Assembly: GCA_030615655.1 (NCBI GenBank)
Contig: JAUWYU010000030.1
Location: forward strand, 1-12,256
DNA from: Dehalococcoidia bacterium
Lineage (GTDB): Bacteria > Chloroflexota > Dehalococcoidia > Dehalococcoidales > RBG-16-60-22
Direction: 5' to 3'
DNA: 12,256 nucleotides
Within the stretch, counting starts at the first letter, position 1. Each line of letters starts with the position of its first letter. Below, piece by piece: positions 1-7,077 of this stretch. The notes beneath the pieces were generated by a model. It searched no databases and had not been told where the DNA came from. It was given only the letters and a program-made list of their open reading frames with translations. The translations under genes and the position numbers were made by a program.

Positions 1-824
1 GGATTATGAAGCCCTACAAGCTCGCCTCCCGCGAATTTGAGTCCCGCGATACCTTGGTCTCATGTGGTGGGGTGGAGGTTGGCGGTGAACGAATTGTCAT
101 TATGGCCGGACCCTGCGCCGTGGAGAATGAACGGCAGCTTATGGAGGCGGCCCGGGCTGTGAAAAAGGCTGGGGCCCGTATTCTGCGCGGGGGTGCCTTC
201 AAGCCGCGCACCTCTCCCTTCAGCTTCCAGGGTATGCAGAAAGCCGGACTGGAACTGCTGGTAAAGGCCAAGGAAGAGGTAGGCCTCCCCGTGGTCACCG
301 AGGTAGTAGACCCGAAAGATATTGAGCTGGTATCCGACTATGCTGATATGCTTCAGATTGGCTCGCGCAATATGCAAAATTATGCCCTGCTAACCAATGC
401 TGGCAGGAGCCGCCGCCCTGTGGTCCTGAAACGCGGCTTTTCCTGTACTATTACCGAATGGCTACTCGCCGCCGATTACCTTCTGGCGGAGGGGAATAAC
501 CAGGTAATTCTCTGTGAGAGGGGCATCAGGACATTTGAGGATAGTATCCGCTTTTCTCTGGATATATCAGCCATACCGGTAGTTAAGAGGTCCAGTCACC
601 TGCCGATAATTGTCGACCCCAGTCATGCCGCCGGACATTACTTGCTGGTGCCGGCGATAGCCAAAGCAGCCGTAGCAGCCGGCGCCGACGGTCTTCTCAT
701 CGAGGTTCACCCTAATCCGAAAGAAGCCCTGGTGGATGGTCTCCAATCGCTTTCTCTTTCAAACTTTGACACTTTAATGGAAGAACTCAGGACCATAGCC
801 AAATCCGTAGGCAGATATATCTAG
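1..824 (+). CDS. aroF: 3-deoxy-7-phosphoheptulonate (DAHP) synthase, type I-beta, 5'-truncated by the window edge
   Basis: Condenses phosphoenolpyruvate with erythrose-4-phosphate, the first step of the shikimate pathway to chorismate. Counting from the ATG at position 6, the protein shows AGPC (Cys37), KPRTSPFSFQG (66-76), CERGIRTFE (170-178), DPSH (His207) and EVHP (Glu233), plus Asp244. The spacings Cys-His 170, His-Glu 26 and Glu-Asp 11 match the metal ligands of the Thermotoga maritima enzyme (Cys102, His272, Glu298, Asp309, from memory). The ATG at 6 is probably not the start. The frame stays open to the edge (codon 3-5 is ATT), and the family has about 65 more N-terminal residues, a ferredoxin/ACT-like regulatory domain, before the conserved KPYKLxSREF that begins here. 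So the catalytic barrel is complete but the allosteric domain lies outside the window. KDO-8-phosphate synthase is the nearest alternative; the KPRTSP signature favours DAHP synthase. The family is also called aroG or aroA in different genomes. Confidence 0.93.
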   Translation, partial: IMKPYKLASREFESRDTLVSCGGVEVGGERIVIMAGPCAVENERQLMEAARAVKKAGARILRGGAFKPRTSPFSFQGMQKAGLELLVKAKEEVGLPVVTEVVDPKDIELVSDYADMLQIGSRNMQNYALLTNAGRSRRPVVLKRGFSCTITEWLLAADYLLAEGNNQVILCERGIRTFEDSIRFSLDISAIPVVKRSSHLPIIVDPSHAAGHYLLVPAIAKAAVAAGADGLLIEVHPNPKEALVDGLQSLSLSNFDTLMEELRTIAKSVGRYI

Positions 825-854
825 CCCCTTTTACTGAAATTGATAGGATTGTAG

Positions 855-1639
855 TTGTTTAAAGAATTACATGTTCTGCAAGTTGACGATATTTCTATCG
901 TAGGTCAGCTTTTTCTACACCCGATGAAAAGAATCAATATCCGGTAGTTTGTCTCTGCCATGGCGCTCCTTCAGGTAATCCCCCTGAGCCCGGCGACGGC
1001 GGTTATCCAGCTCTGGCTGAGCATATTTGCCGCGAAGGCTTTGCCGTTTTCATTTTCAACTTCGGGGTGGGGGGGGTGGGGGATAGCGGCGGCAATATGG
1101 ACATTCTTGGCTGGACCCGGGACCTGAAAGCTGTCATCGACTACCTATGGGGTCTGGATAGTATTGATAAGTCCTATCTTTCGCTCGTTGGCTTCAGTGC
1201 CGGAGCGGCTACCTCAGTATATGTAGCCTCAAGAGATAAACGAGTCTCTGGCGTAGCTGCATGTACCTGCCCGGCTGAGATTACTCCTTTTACTGAGGAC
1301 AATAATTGGCAGTCGCTTATAGACCACTTCCGCAACATCGGTGCCATCAGAGATGAAAATTTTCCGCCGTCGGTTGAGAAATGGGCACGTGGATGTAGGA
1401 AGGTCGACCCTATTAACCATGTAGACGGTATTGCCCCCAGGCACCTGCTGCTCATACATAGCAGCCAGGTTGAGCTGGTGCCGGTAAGCCATACCCACCG
1501 TCTGTATGAGAAGGCCCTGAAGCCGAAAAAGCTCTCTATTATAGATGGGGCTGGTCACAGACTGCGGCGGGAGGACATGATGGTTAGTGCCATTCTGGAC
1601 TGGTTGAAGTCACTCTGTCAGGGCAGCGGCGCACGATAG
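855..1639 (+). pseudogene. alpha/beta hydrolase with a -1 frameshift near 941 (pseudogene or sequence error)
   Basis: A serine hydrolase of the alpha/beta fold; substrate unknown. The N-terminal part reads from a TTG at 855 (AGGA at 845-848, 6-base spacer, in-frame TAG just before it) through FKELHVLQVDDISIVGQLFL and stops at TAG 945-947. The next frame continues seamlessly from CCG at 941 as PVVCLCHGAPSGNPPEPGDG, the usual beta-strand plus oxyanion HG motif, and runs open to TAG 1637-1639. Adding one base around 940-942 (ATC CGG TAG becoming ATC CCG GTA) restores one protein of about 260 residues. The nucleophile elbow GFSAG is intact (Ser codon 1196-1198), as is the C-terminal GAGH (His codon 1556-1558). 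The acid is probably Glu in VELVPVSH, where Asp is common. Read alone from the GTG at 1067, the gene would lack the first strands and the HG motif and would probably not fold. The G-run at 1064-1082 is a second anomaly. No promoter was seen; it may be read through from the DAHP synthase gene. Confidence 0.72.
1064..1082 (+). other. G-run with G-quadruplex potential inside the hydrolase frame
   Basis: Seventeen of 19 bases are G, in runs of 4, 8 and 5 separated by single T's, enough to form a four-tract quadruplex. It encodes a GVGGVG stretch where relatives of this hydrolase usually have a shorter FRGVGDSGG-like loop, so it looks like a net 6-base expansion that keeps the frame. Slippage in replication or a homopolymer sequencing error would each explain it. 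Confidence 0.5.
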
Positions 1640-1640
1640 A

Positions 1641-1676
1641 TTGACCTGTAAGCAGGCAATGAGCTATAATTATAAT
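1641..1676 (+). promoter_or_regulatory. sigma-70-type promoter for purF
   Basis: TTGACC (1641-1646), an 18-base spacer, then TATAAT (1665-1670), with a second TATAAT directly after (1671-1676). It lies just after the hydrolase stop and about 40 bases before the purF start, in a short AT-rich gap. Transcription would begin near 1677. The match is strong for both boxes, but function is inferred. Confidence 0.7.
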
Positions 1677-1714
1677 AGTGGGTTAGTCAAGACGAATTTA
1701 AAGGCAGGTTAAGC

Positions 1715-3115
1715 TTGCATGAGTCTTGCGGCATTTTTGGTGTTTATTCCCCGGATGAGGATGTAGCCCGTCTTACCTTCTTTGCTTTATTTGCTCTTCA
1801 GCACCGCGGTCAGGAAAGTTCCGGTATTGCCACTGCTGACGGAAAGAAAATCCGGACTTTCACGGGCATGGGACGGGTGTCCAACGTATTCGATGAGGAC
1901 TCGCTGAGCCATCTTACCGGCCATATCGCCATCGGTCATAACCGCTATTCCACAGCGGGTTCAAGCCGGGTAGGTAATGCTCAGCCAATTGTGGTTGGTA
2001 ACGGCGCCAGTACCATCGCCATGTCCCATAATGGCAATATTATTAACGCCACCTACCTCTATGAAGAACTCGCCGGGCAGGGTCGTACCTTCCGCAGCTC
2101 CACGGATACCGAGGTTATCGCTAACCTCATCCTCTCTTCCCCTGACAAGAGCTGGGTAGACAGGATAAGATACGCCATGCGACGACTTCAGGGCGCCTAT
2201 TCTCTGGTCATTATGACTCCCCGGGGGTTGTTTGCCGTCCGTGACTCGTTTGGTGTACGCCCTCTGTGCCTGGGCAGTATCGACGGGGGCTGGGTGGTGG
2301 CCTCCGAGACCTGTGCTCTTGACCATATCGGTGCCGACTTTATCAGGGAGGTTGAACCTGATGAGATAGTCTCTATTAACGAGAATGGGGTGGAAAGTTA
2401 TCCCGGGGAGGCAGGTAGAAGAGGTTTATGCATCTTCGAATATATCTACTTTGCTCGCCCCGATAGTGTCATTAACGGGCGGCTGCTTTACCCGGCGCGG
2501 CAGGCTATGGGAGCGGGGCTGGCACGGGAACATGAGGTTAGGGCTGATCTGGTTATGGGCGTGCCCGATTCGGCTACGGCTGCCGGCATGGGTTATGCCC
2601 AGGAGTCGGGTATCCCCATAGCGGAAGGACTGATTAAGAATCGGTACGTGGGACGTACTTTTATTGAACCTGACCAGCGTATCAGAGACCTGGGCGTTAA
2701 GCTGAAGTTCAATCCATTGCCCCAGATGCTGGACGGTGAGCGTCTGGTGGTGGTTGACGATAGCATCGTTCGTGGCACGACAACTCCCAGCGTGGTGAAG
2801 ATATTGAAGAGGGCGGGGGCCAAAGAGGTTCATATGCGTATCTGTGCGCCGCCTCTTCGTTATCCCTGTTTTTTCGGTGTGGATATGGCTACCCAGCGCG
2901 AGCTAATTGCGGCTCAAAAAAGTATACCGGAAATCTGTAATTTCATCGGTGCCGATTCGTTAGGCTATCTGAGCATCGAGGGATTAATTAGGGCGGTAGC
3001 TTTGCCGAGGGACATTTTCTGTCTGGCCTGCTTCACCAGCGATTATCCGATACCGGTACAGCTTGAGATGGATAAGCTGGCGCTGGAGACATTCTCGGCC
3101 GGCCACCACTCCTGA
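1715..3115 (+). CDS. purF: Amidophosphoribosyltransferase (4Fe-4S type)
   Basis: Transfers glutamine-derived ammonia to PRPP to give 5-phosphoribosylamine, the committed step of purine synthesis. The N-terminal class II glutaminase has the Cys nucleophile at residue 5 (ESCGIFGVY), HRGQESSGI and GHNRYSTAG. The C-terminal phosphoribosyltransferase domain has the PRPP loop VVVDDSIVRGTT (Asp348-Asp349). Four cysteines at about 239 (LCIFEY), 385 (YPCFFG), 436 and 439 (FCLACF) match the cluster ligands of the Bacillus subtilis enzyme, so an oxygen-sensitive 4Fe-4S cluster is likely. Length (466 aa) is normal. The TTG at 1715 is the only start between the upstream stop (1676-1678) and the catalytic Cys; GGCAGG lies 6-7 bases ahead. 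That leaves a propeptide of only four residues (MHES) to be removed to expose Cys5. The promoter at 1641-1676 suggests it is transcribed on its own; no strong terminator follows. Confidence 0.96.
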   Translation: MHESCGIFGVYSPDEDVARLTFFALFALQHRGQESSGIATADGKKIRTFTGMGRVSNVFDEDSLSHLTGHIAIGHNRYSTAGSSRVGNAQPIVVGNGASTIAMSHNGNIINATYLYEELAGQGRTFRSSTDTEVIANLILSSPDKSWVDRIRYAMRRLQGAYSLVIMTPRGLFAVRDSFGVRPLCLGSIDGGWVVASETCALDHIGADFIREVEPDEIVSINENGVESYPGEAGRRGLCIFEYIYFARPDSVINGRLLYPARQAMGAGLAREHEVRADLVMGVPDSATAAGMGYAQESGIPIAEGLIKNRYVGRTFIEPDQRIRDLGVKLKFNPLPQMLDGERLVVVDDSIVRGTTTPSVVKILKRAGAKEVHMRICAPPLRYPCFFGVDMATQRELIAAQKSIPEICNFIGADSLGYLSIEGLIRAVALPRDIFCLACFTSDYPIPVQLEMDKLALETFSAGHHS

Positions 3116-3163
3116 AATTTCTTCACTTTTATCGAAAATTCTTCCCTTATAATGTTTTCGTTA

Positions 3164-3192
3164 TTGACAGCATGAATATTTTAGTATATAGT
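3164..3192 (+). promoter_or_regulatory. sigma-70-type promoter for lexA
   Basis: A perfect -35 TTGACA (3164-3169), a 17-base spacer and TATAGT (3187-3192). The predicted transcription start near 3199 falls in the LexA operator, so bound LexA would block initiation. It also makes translation from the GTG at 3206 unlikely, since almost no leader would precede it. Confidence 0.75.
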
Positions 3193-3198
3193 TCATTT

Positions 3199-3212
3199 AG
3201 AACAGGTGTTCG
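3199..3212 (+). promoter_or_regulatory. LexA operator (SOS box)
   Basis: AGAACAGGTGTTCG: a perfect GAAC-N4-GTTC palindrome (3200-3211), matching the Gram-positive-type SOS box consensus CGAACRNRYGTTYG at most positions. It sits 6 bases after the -10 box of the lexA promoter and 30 bases before the lexA start, the expected place for autorepression. An overlapping GTTC-N5-GAAC (3191-3203) adds a second imperfect dyad. Confidence 0.85.
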
Positions 3213-3231
3213 CTATGTCCGGGTCAGCTTT

Positions 3232-3237
3232 AGGAGG
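3232..3237 (+). promoter_or_regulatory. Shine-Dalgarno sequence deciding the lexA start
   Basis: AGGAGG, 4 bases before the ATG at 3242 and 1 base before the in-frame ATG at 3239. It supports a start at 3242 (MKKLSDKQ, the usual LexA N terminus) over the longer GTG start at 3206, which lies inside the operator region and has no such site. Confidence 0.7.
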
Positions 3238-3241
3238 TATG

Positions 3242-3883
3242 ATGAAAAAGTTGTCCGATAAGCAGCGCCGTATCATCAACTTCATTGACCGTTTTCTGGT
3301 CGATAAGAGCTATCCTCCAAGTATCCGGGATATACAGGCCGGGTGCAAGATTAGCTCAACGTCGGTGGTGGACTACAATCTGAATATACTAGAGAGAGAA
3401 GGCTACATACGTCGCCATGCCGAGGTATCACGTGGTATTAAGTTGCTCAGCCGAACTTCGACTTCAGAGTCGCCGGTGCCGGTGCCCGTTATTGGCTTGA
3501 TAGCGGCTGGTGAGCCAATTCCGGTACCAACTCCCGATACCTGGAATGTTACTGTGGCTGCAGAAATGCTGGAGATGCCACGTGAGCTGATCCGGAGTAA
3601 GGAAGATATCTATGCTTTGCGGGTAAAGGGTATGTCGATGGTGGATGCCCTCATTAATGACGGCGATATTGTCCTTATGCAGTACGTAAGTGCCGTTGAG
3701 AATGGCGAGATGGCCGCCGTATGGCTCAAGGCGGAAAAAGAGGCTACCCTGAAAAAGGTCTACATTGAGTCGGACTGTGTCCGACTCCAGCCGGCCAACA
3801 GCCAGATGCGGCCGATATATGCTGAGTCCGACAATATCGAGATTCAGGGCAGAGTTATCGCTGTTGTCAGACAGATAACCTGA
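3242..3883 (+). CDS. lexA: LexA repressor, SOS response regulator and self-cleaving serine protease
   Basis: Represses DNA-damage genes until RecA filaments trigger its autocleavage. From ATG 3242 the protein has 213 residues, close to the family norm. Residues 1-65 form the winged helix-turn-helix (KQRRIINFI, SIRDIQ, recognition helix around SSTSVVDYNLNIL). The cleavage site is Ala89-Gly90 in GLIAAGEP. The catalytic dyad is Ser132 (KGMSMVDALINDGD) and Lys171 (EATLKKVY), so it should be cleavable. The residue before Ser132 is Met where Asp, Asn or Lys are commoner. The promoter and SOS box just upstream indicate autoregulation. A GTG at 3206 would add 12 residues but overlaps the operator region and lacks a ribosome site. 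It faces ilvE tail to tail with a 36-base gap, with no clear terminator between. Confidence 0.95.
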   Translation: MKKLSDKQRRIINFIDRFLVDKSYPPSIRDIQAGCKISSTSVVDYNLNILEREGYIRRHAEVSRGIKLLSRTSTSESPVPVPVIGLIAAGEPIPVPTPDTWNVTVAAEMLEMPRELIRSKEDIYALRVKGMSMVDALINDGDIVLMQYVSAVENGEMAAVWLKAEKEATLKKVYIESDCVRLQPANSQMRPIYAESDNIEIQGRVIAVVRQIT

Positions 3884-3919
3884 AACGGGTGAAAGGGCGG
3901 AAACAAGTATGCCATTCAG

Positions 3920-4837
3920 CTATTTCTTATAGACTGGCGTGCACCAGTGCATGTATTTTGGATGGTTGCCCCTGATTACCCTGGCGTAAATTTCCTGTAG
4001 CTTGGCGGTTATTTTGCCTATCTCACCATCATCTATCTTGCGGCGGTCTATTTCGGCCACCGGGGTTACGTGGGCAGCCGTACCGGTAAGGAAGCACTCG
4101 TCGGCGGTATACAGTTCACTGCGGTCAATTGACCGGTGAATTGTTTCTATGCCCAGCTCTTTTTCGGCCAGCTCTATTACGGTATTACGAGTAATGCCAA
4201 TGAGGATATTATTACTGCTGGCCGGCGTAACCAGCTTGCCGTCTATCACCAAGAAAAGATTCTCACCGCTTCCCTCGGAGATATGGCCGTCCGGAGCCAG
4301 CATGATAGCCTCATCAAAGCCGTTGCCGACGGCTTCGGTTTTTGCCAGGGCATTATTAATGTAGATGCCGGCGGCCTTAATTTGGGGAGGAATCACGTTA
4401 TCCTCTGGACGGTGCCAGGAGGAAACGCAGCAGCGGGCTTTATCCACGTCAAGGTAAGGCCCCCACGGTATGACAAACATGAAGAAGTCATCATCCAGGT
4501 CATGCAGGCGCACGCCCAGCGCCTGTGAGCTTTTATAGGCCACGGGCCTGATATAGACATCTTCTTGGAAGCCGCACTTCTCCACCAGTTCCACAGTTAA
4601 ACGGCACAACTCATCGATGGAATGAGGCAGGGTAATCATCAACACCCGGCATCCTCTTTCCAGTCGCTCGTAATGCTCTTTCAGGCGGAAGATAAACGTC
4701 TGTTTCTGCTTACTGTTCCAGTTACCCCGGATGCCTTCGAAGATAGCGGAACCGTAGTGAAAGGCATTGGTCATTATCCCTATTTTAGCTTCTTCCAGAG
4801 GGATAAACTGCTTCTGAAAATAAGCGTAAGACGGCAT
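3920..4837 (-). CDS. ilvE: Branched-chain amino acid aminotransferase (fold-type IV PLP enzyme)
   Basis: Reversibly transfers the amino group between glutamate and the 2-keto acids of valine, leucine and isoleucine. From the chosen start the protein has 305 residues, as in the bacterial IlvE family. It shows FEGIRG (33-38), the Schiff-base lysine Lys154 in QIKAAGIYINN, Glu188 in HISEGSGENLF, which should hold the PLP ring nitrogen, and GITRNTV. An ATG at 4867 would add ten residues (MNGNGKGDRK) but overlaps the putative -10 box. The ATG at 4837 has AAGGAG at an 8-base spacing and begins with the family-typical MPSYAYF, so I prefer it. A second fold-type IV enzyme in this window (10007-10891) has the KSTNYL signature instead and serves the PABA cluster. 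No neighbouring ilv or leu gene is visible. Confidence 0.93.
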   Translation of the reverse strand: MPSYAYFQKQFIPLEEAKIGIMTNAFHYGSAIFEGIRGNWNSKQKQTFIFRLKEHYERLERGCRVLMITLPHSIDELCRLTVELVEKCGFQEDVYIRPVAYKSSQALGVRLHDLDDDFFMFVIPWGPYLDVDKARCCVSSWHRPEDNVIPPQIKAAGIYINNALAKTEAVGNGFDEAIMLAPDGHISEGSGENLFLVIDGKLVTPASSNNILIGITRNTVIELAEKELGIETIHRSIDRSELYTADECFLTGTAAHVTPVAEIDRRKIDDGEIGKITAKLQEIYARVIRGNHPKYMHWCTPVYKK

Positions 4838-4845
4838 TTTACGGT

Positions 4846-4851
4846 CTCCTT
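4846..4851 (-). promoter_or_regulatory. Shine-Dalgarno sequence deciding the ilvE start
   Basis: AAGGAG on the minus strand, 8 bases before the ATG at 4837. It lies inside the reading frame if the upstream ATG at 4867 is used, so it argues for the shorter protein. Confidence 0.65.
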
Positions 4852-4865
4852 TCCCGTTACCGTTC

Positions 4866-4895
4866 ATTATAGCTTCTGTGGCGGTATAAAGACAA
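4866..4895 (-). promoter_or_regulatory. Probable sigma-70-type promoter for ilvE
   Basis: On the minus strand, TTGTCT (4895-4890), an 18-base spacer and a perfect TATAAT (4871-4866). Transcription would start near 4860, giving a leader of about 22 bases that contains the AAGGAG site. Confidence 0.5.
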
Positions 4896-5202
4896 GTAGG
4901 GTTAATTTATCTACCTCACCCCCTCTCACTACGCACTCCCCGCGGTGGGTGGGGATAACTGCGAGATTAGCCACAGATGGTACTGGACGGTGGGGTGGGA
5001 ATAGATATGAGGGGAAGAGATTTTTATCCTAATTCAATCCTCCCCATATGTTCCCCCTCTCTTGAAGAGGGAGAGAGCGATAGGTAAGAGGGGCTGTGCT
5101 CATCCTGGACACCTGGCATTATAAATCTGGAGCAAAGGCGGTTGTCGAATAATTATTGAGAGGTTGGACGGAAGGTTGGTTGAGTGGTATATTTGGGGTG
5201 GT
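4868..5202. other. Non-coding gap with purine/pyrimidine-rich tracts
   Basis: No convincing gene on either strand. After the ilvE promoter come alternating C/T-rich and G/A-rich tracts, for example CCTCACCCCCTCTCAC at 4915-4930, a G-rich stretch at 4989-5000 and the hairpin at 5055-5071. ATATGAGGGGA (about 5005-5015) can pair with TCCTCCCCATAT (5038-5049) with a bulged base. This style resembles degenerate copies of small non-coding interspersed repeats, but no paired ends or target duplication can be seen from one copy. Confidence 0.4.
5055..5071. repeat. Short hairpin, CCCTCT / AGAGGG
   Basis: A perfect 6-bp inverted repeat with a 5-base loop (CTTGA), followed by a G/A-rich stretch and no T-run, so it does not look like an intrinsic terminator on the plus strand. 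It lies between divergent ilvE and the VTT protein gene, where no terminator is expected. Confidence 0.45.
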
Positions 5203-5805
5203 ATGACCAATACACTTAGTAATAATAAGTCGGGTGGGGAGGGGGTGCTGGGCTGGCTCAGAAAGAGAATTATTCCGCTGGCCGGTTTGATTCTGGTTAT
5301 TGCCATCATGGCGGGCGTATTATATTTCAATATGCGATGTCCGGAAAGAATTGAAGAACTGAAAAACTATGGCTATCTGGGAGCTTTCATTATCAGTATT
5401 GTCTTTAATGCCACTATCATTCTGCCAGCAGGTAATATGCTGATACAAATGGCTCTGGGGGCTACTGTACTTTCACCTGTTCTGGTGGGGCTGGTCGGTG
5501 GTGCGGGGGCAGCTATCGGGGAGATAACCGGCTATATAGCCGGTCGCAGCGGTCGCGGACTGGTGGCGAAAAGCCAGATATATGGTCGGGTTGAGGGCTG
5601 GGTACGGAAGTGGGGAGTCCTGACCATATTTGCATTCTCAGTGGTACCTTTCGTCTTTGACCTGGTCGGTATTGCCGCCGGCGCTCTTCGTTTTCCCTTC
5701 TGGAAGTTCTTCGCTGCCTGCTTAATGGGTAGAATCATATTATATGTTTTTATAGTATGGCTGGCTTCACTGGGATATCAAATTGTGCTGCCCTGGTTTG
5801 ATTAG
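5203..5805 (+). CDS. VTT-domain (DedA/TVP38-like) integral membrane protein
   Basis: A member of the VTT ('SNARE-associated') superfamily. Relatives act in lipid scrambling or undecaprenyl-phosphate and membrane homeostasis; the role here cannot be told. From the ATG at 5203 it has 200 residues: a basic N terminus, a membrane helix at about 23-41, hydrophobic segments at 57-78, 86-112, 139-155 and 172-195, and the family signatures GEITGYIAGRSGRG (106-119) and GALRFPFWKFF (160-170). The start is uncertain. ATG 5203 has only a G-rich GGGGTGG a couple of bases upstream. An in-frame TTG at 5164 would add 13 residues (DGRLVEWYIWGG) and has GAGAGG touching it. The stop codon overlaps that of the convergent MFS gene. 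The family is usually longer when it includes extra N-terminal helices, so this is a compact form. Confidence 0.85.
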   Translation: MTNTLSNNKSGGEGVLGWLRKRIIPLAGLILVIAIMAGVLYFNMRCPERIEELKNYGYLGAFIISIVFNATIILPAGNMLIQMALGATVLSPVLVGLVGGAGAAIGEITGYIAGRSGRGLVAKSQIYGRVEGWVRKWGVLTIFAFSVVPFVFDLVGIAAGALRFPFWKFFAACLMGRIILYVFIVWLASLGYQIVLPWFD

Positions 5806-7061
5806 TCACGCCTCTTAATTTTGAGTATCAATGCCGAGCCGGCAATAAAATAAACCAGGCAAACCAGCAGCATGAACTTATAGCCGAGTCCGGGGCTTTG
5901 ATTATTAAAGAAATCAATACCGATGCCGACGAGGCGTGCCAGAGCGGCGCCGCCAGCCGTAGCCATATTGGCTATACCGAGGTAGCGTGCCTCCTCACCC
6001 GCGGGCACAAAATCGGTGGCCAGCGCCCAGTTGGTGCTATTGAAGGTACCGAGGGCCAATCCAATAGCTCCGGCGGCTAATAGTATTGAGTTATAATCCT
6101 GGGATAAGAGGATGATGGCGATGCCAACAACGCCGAGGAGTCCGGCAATGATGTTAATCGGCTTGCGTCCTATTCTATCTGAAAGATACCCGGCAGGATA
6201 GACCACGACCAGCATGCCGGCAACCGCTAATATGGAAAACCTGACCGTTGCCTCAGCGGGATTGGCAACGCCGATTACATCTCTGAGGAAGTTCAGCATA
6301 AATTGCTGTATGGTGGCAAAGGCCATAAAGATAAGCAGGCGGGATACCAGAAACCAGATAAAGACATGGTTGGCCCGGATGTCAATCAAGGTCTGGCGTA
6401 GTGTTGCCAGTGATGACGCGCGGGGTTTACCGCCGGTTAGCGACGGCTCCTTGACGGTTACGACGGTGGCAACCATAGCTCCCAGCAGGACTACAGCCAG
6501 TATACCGAGAACTAGCCATAGCCACTGGCTTCCCTCGCCGGCAAAATAGCGGTCCATAAAGATAGCGATGGGATATATTACAGCAACTCCGCCCAGTATT
6601 TCGAGCAGAGCTTTTACCCCGGAGGCCAAGCCCCTCTTATTTTCAGGCGCCAGTTCGGGGATAAATGCCTGGTAGGGTCCCTGAGCCGTGTTGGTGCTGA
6701 CCTGCAGCAGGCAGTAAACGATAAAAATGGCGGCATAGCTCACGGCCAGTCCGATTCCGGGGATAAGCAACAGGGCCACTATACCACCCATCAGGATATA
6801 GGGTCGCCGCCGCCCCCATCCGAAGCTGGAGCGGTCGCTGATGGCACCGGCTATCGGCTGGACGGCCATGGCCAGCAGGAGTCCCGCGAAGGTAAGCCAG
6901 CCGAGGTAGGTATTCTTCTGCGCTTCAGGGACGAAGTCGAGCAGCCTTAGCGGCAGGATAATGGTGTGCAGGCTCTGCCACAGGGCAGCAAGGGCAAAGC
7001 CAAAGATGGTTATCTTGACATAATCCCGGCGGCGAAACTGAGTGACGTTTTCGTTTGGCAT
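5802..7061 (-). CDS. Major facilitator superfamily transporter, resembling the GPH/sucrose (SLC45-like) group
   Basis: A secondary transporter of 419 residues, a normal length for twelve membrane helices. The loop between helices 2 and 3 has SDRSSFGWGRRRPYI (75-89). The SDR...GRRRP form is typical of the sucrose/GPH-like branch. The second half repeats the motif as YLSDRIGRKP. This suggests import or export of a sugar or glycoside by cation symport, but the substrate cannot be assigned. There is no sugar-metabolism gene nearby to help. The ATG at 7061 has no visible ribosome site; a promoter candidate at 7078-7106 would leave a leader of only about 10 bases. It is divergent from the flavoprotein at 7340 and converges on the VTT gene with a 4-base overlap (TTAG, 5802-5805) of the two stop codons. 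Confidence 0.88.
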   Translation of the reverse strand: MPNENVTQFRRRDYVKITIFGFALAALWQSLHTIILPLRLLDFVPEAQKNTYLGWLTFAGLLLAMAVQPIAGAISDRSSFGWGRRRPYILMGGIVALLLIPGIGLAVSYAAIFIVYCLLQVSTNTAQGPYQAFIPELAPENKRGLASGVKALLEILGGVAVIYPIAIFMDRYFAGEGSQWLWLVLGILAVVLLGAMVATVVTVKEPSLTGGKPRASSLATLRQTLIDIRANHVFIWFLVSRLLIFMAFATIQQFMLNFLRDVIGVANPAEATVRFSILAVAGMLVVVYPAGYLSDRIGRKPINIIAGLLGVVGIAIILLSQDYNSILLAAGAIGLALGTFNSTNWALATDFVPAGEEARYLGIANMATAGGAALARLVGIGIDFFNNQSPGLGYKFMLLVCLVYFIAGSALILKIKRRD

Positions 7062-7077
7062 AATTATTGTATTTCAA

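Noticed and set aside
6..8. ATG at 6 as the true start of DAHP synthase
   Set aside because: It falls inside the conserved (V/I)xKPYKLxSREF segment and the frame is open to the window edge, so about 65 N-terminal residues lie upstream.
3133..3160. Terminator after purF (CGAAAA...TTTTCG)
   Set aside because: The stem is A/T-rich and six bases long with a 16-base loop and no following T-run.
4136..4528. 130-codon open frame on the plus strand opposite ilvE
   Set aside because: It is a mirror of the well-supported ilvE frame, with no family-like motifs and no ribosome site.
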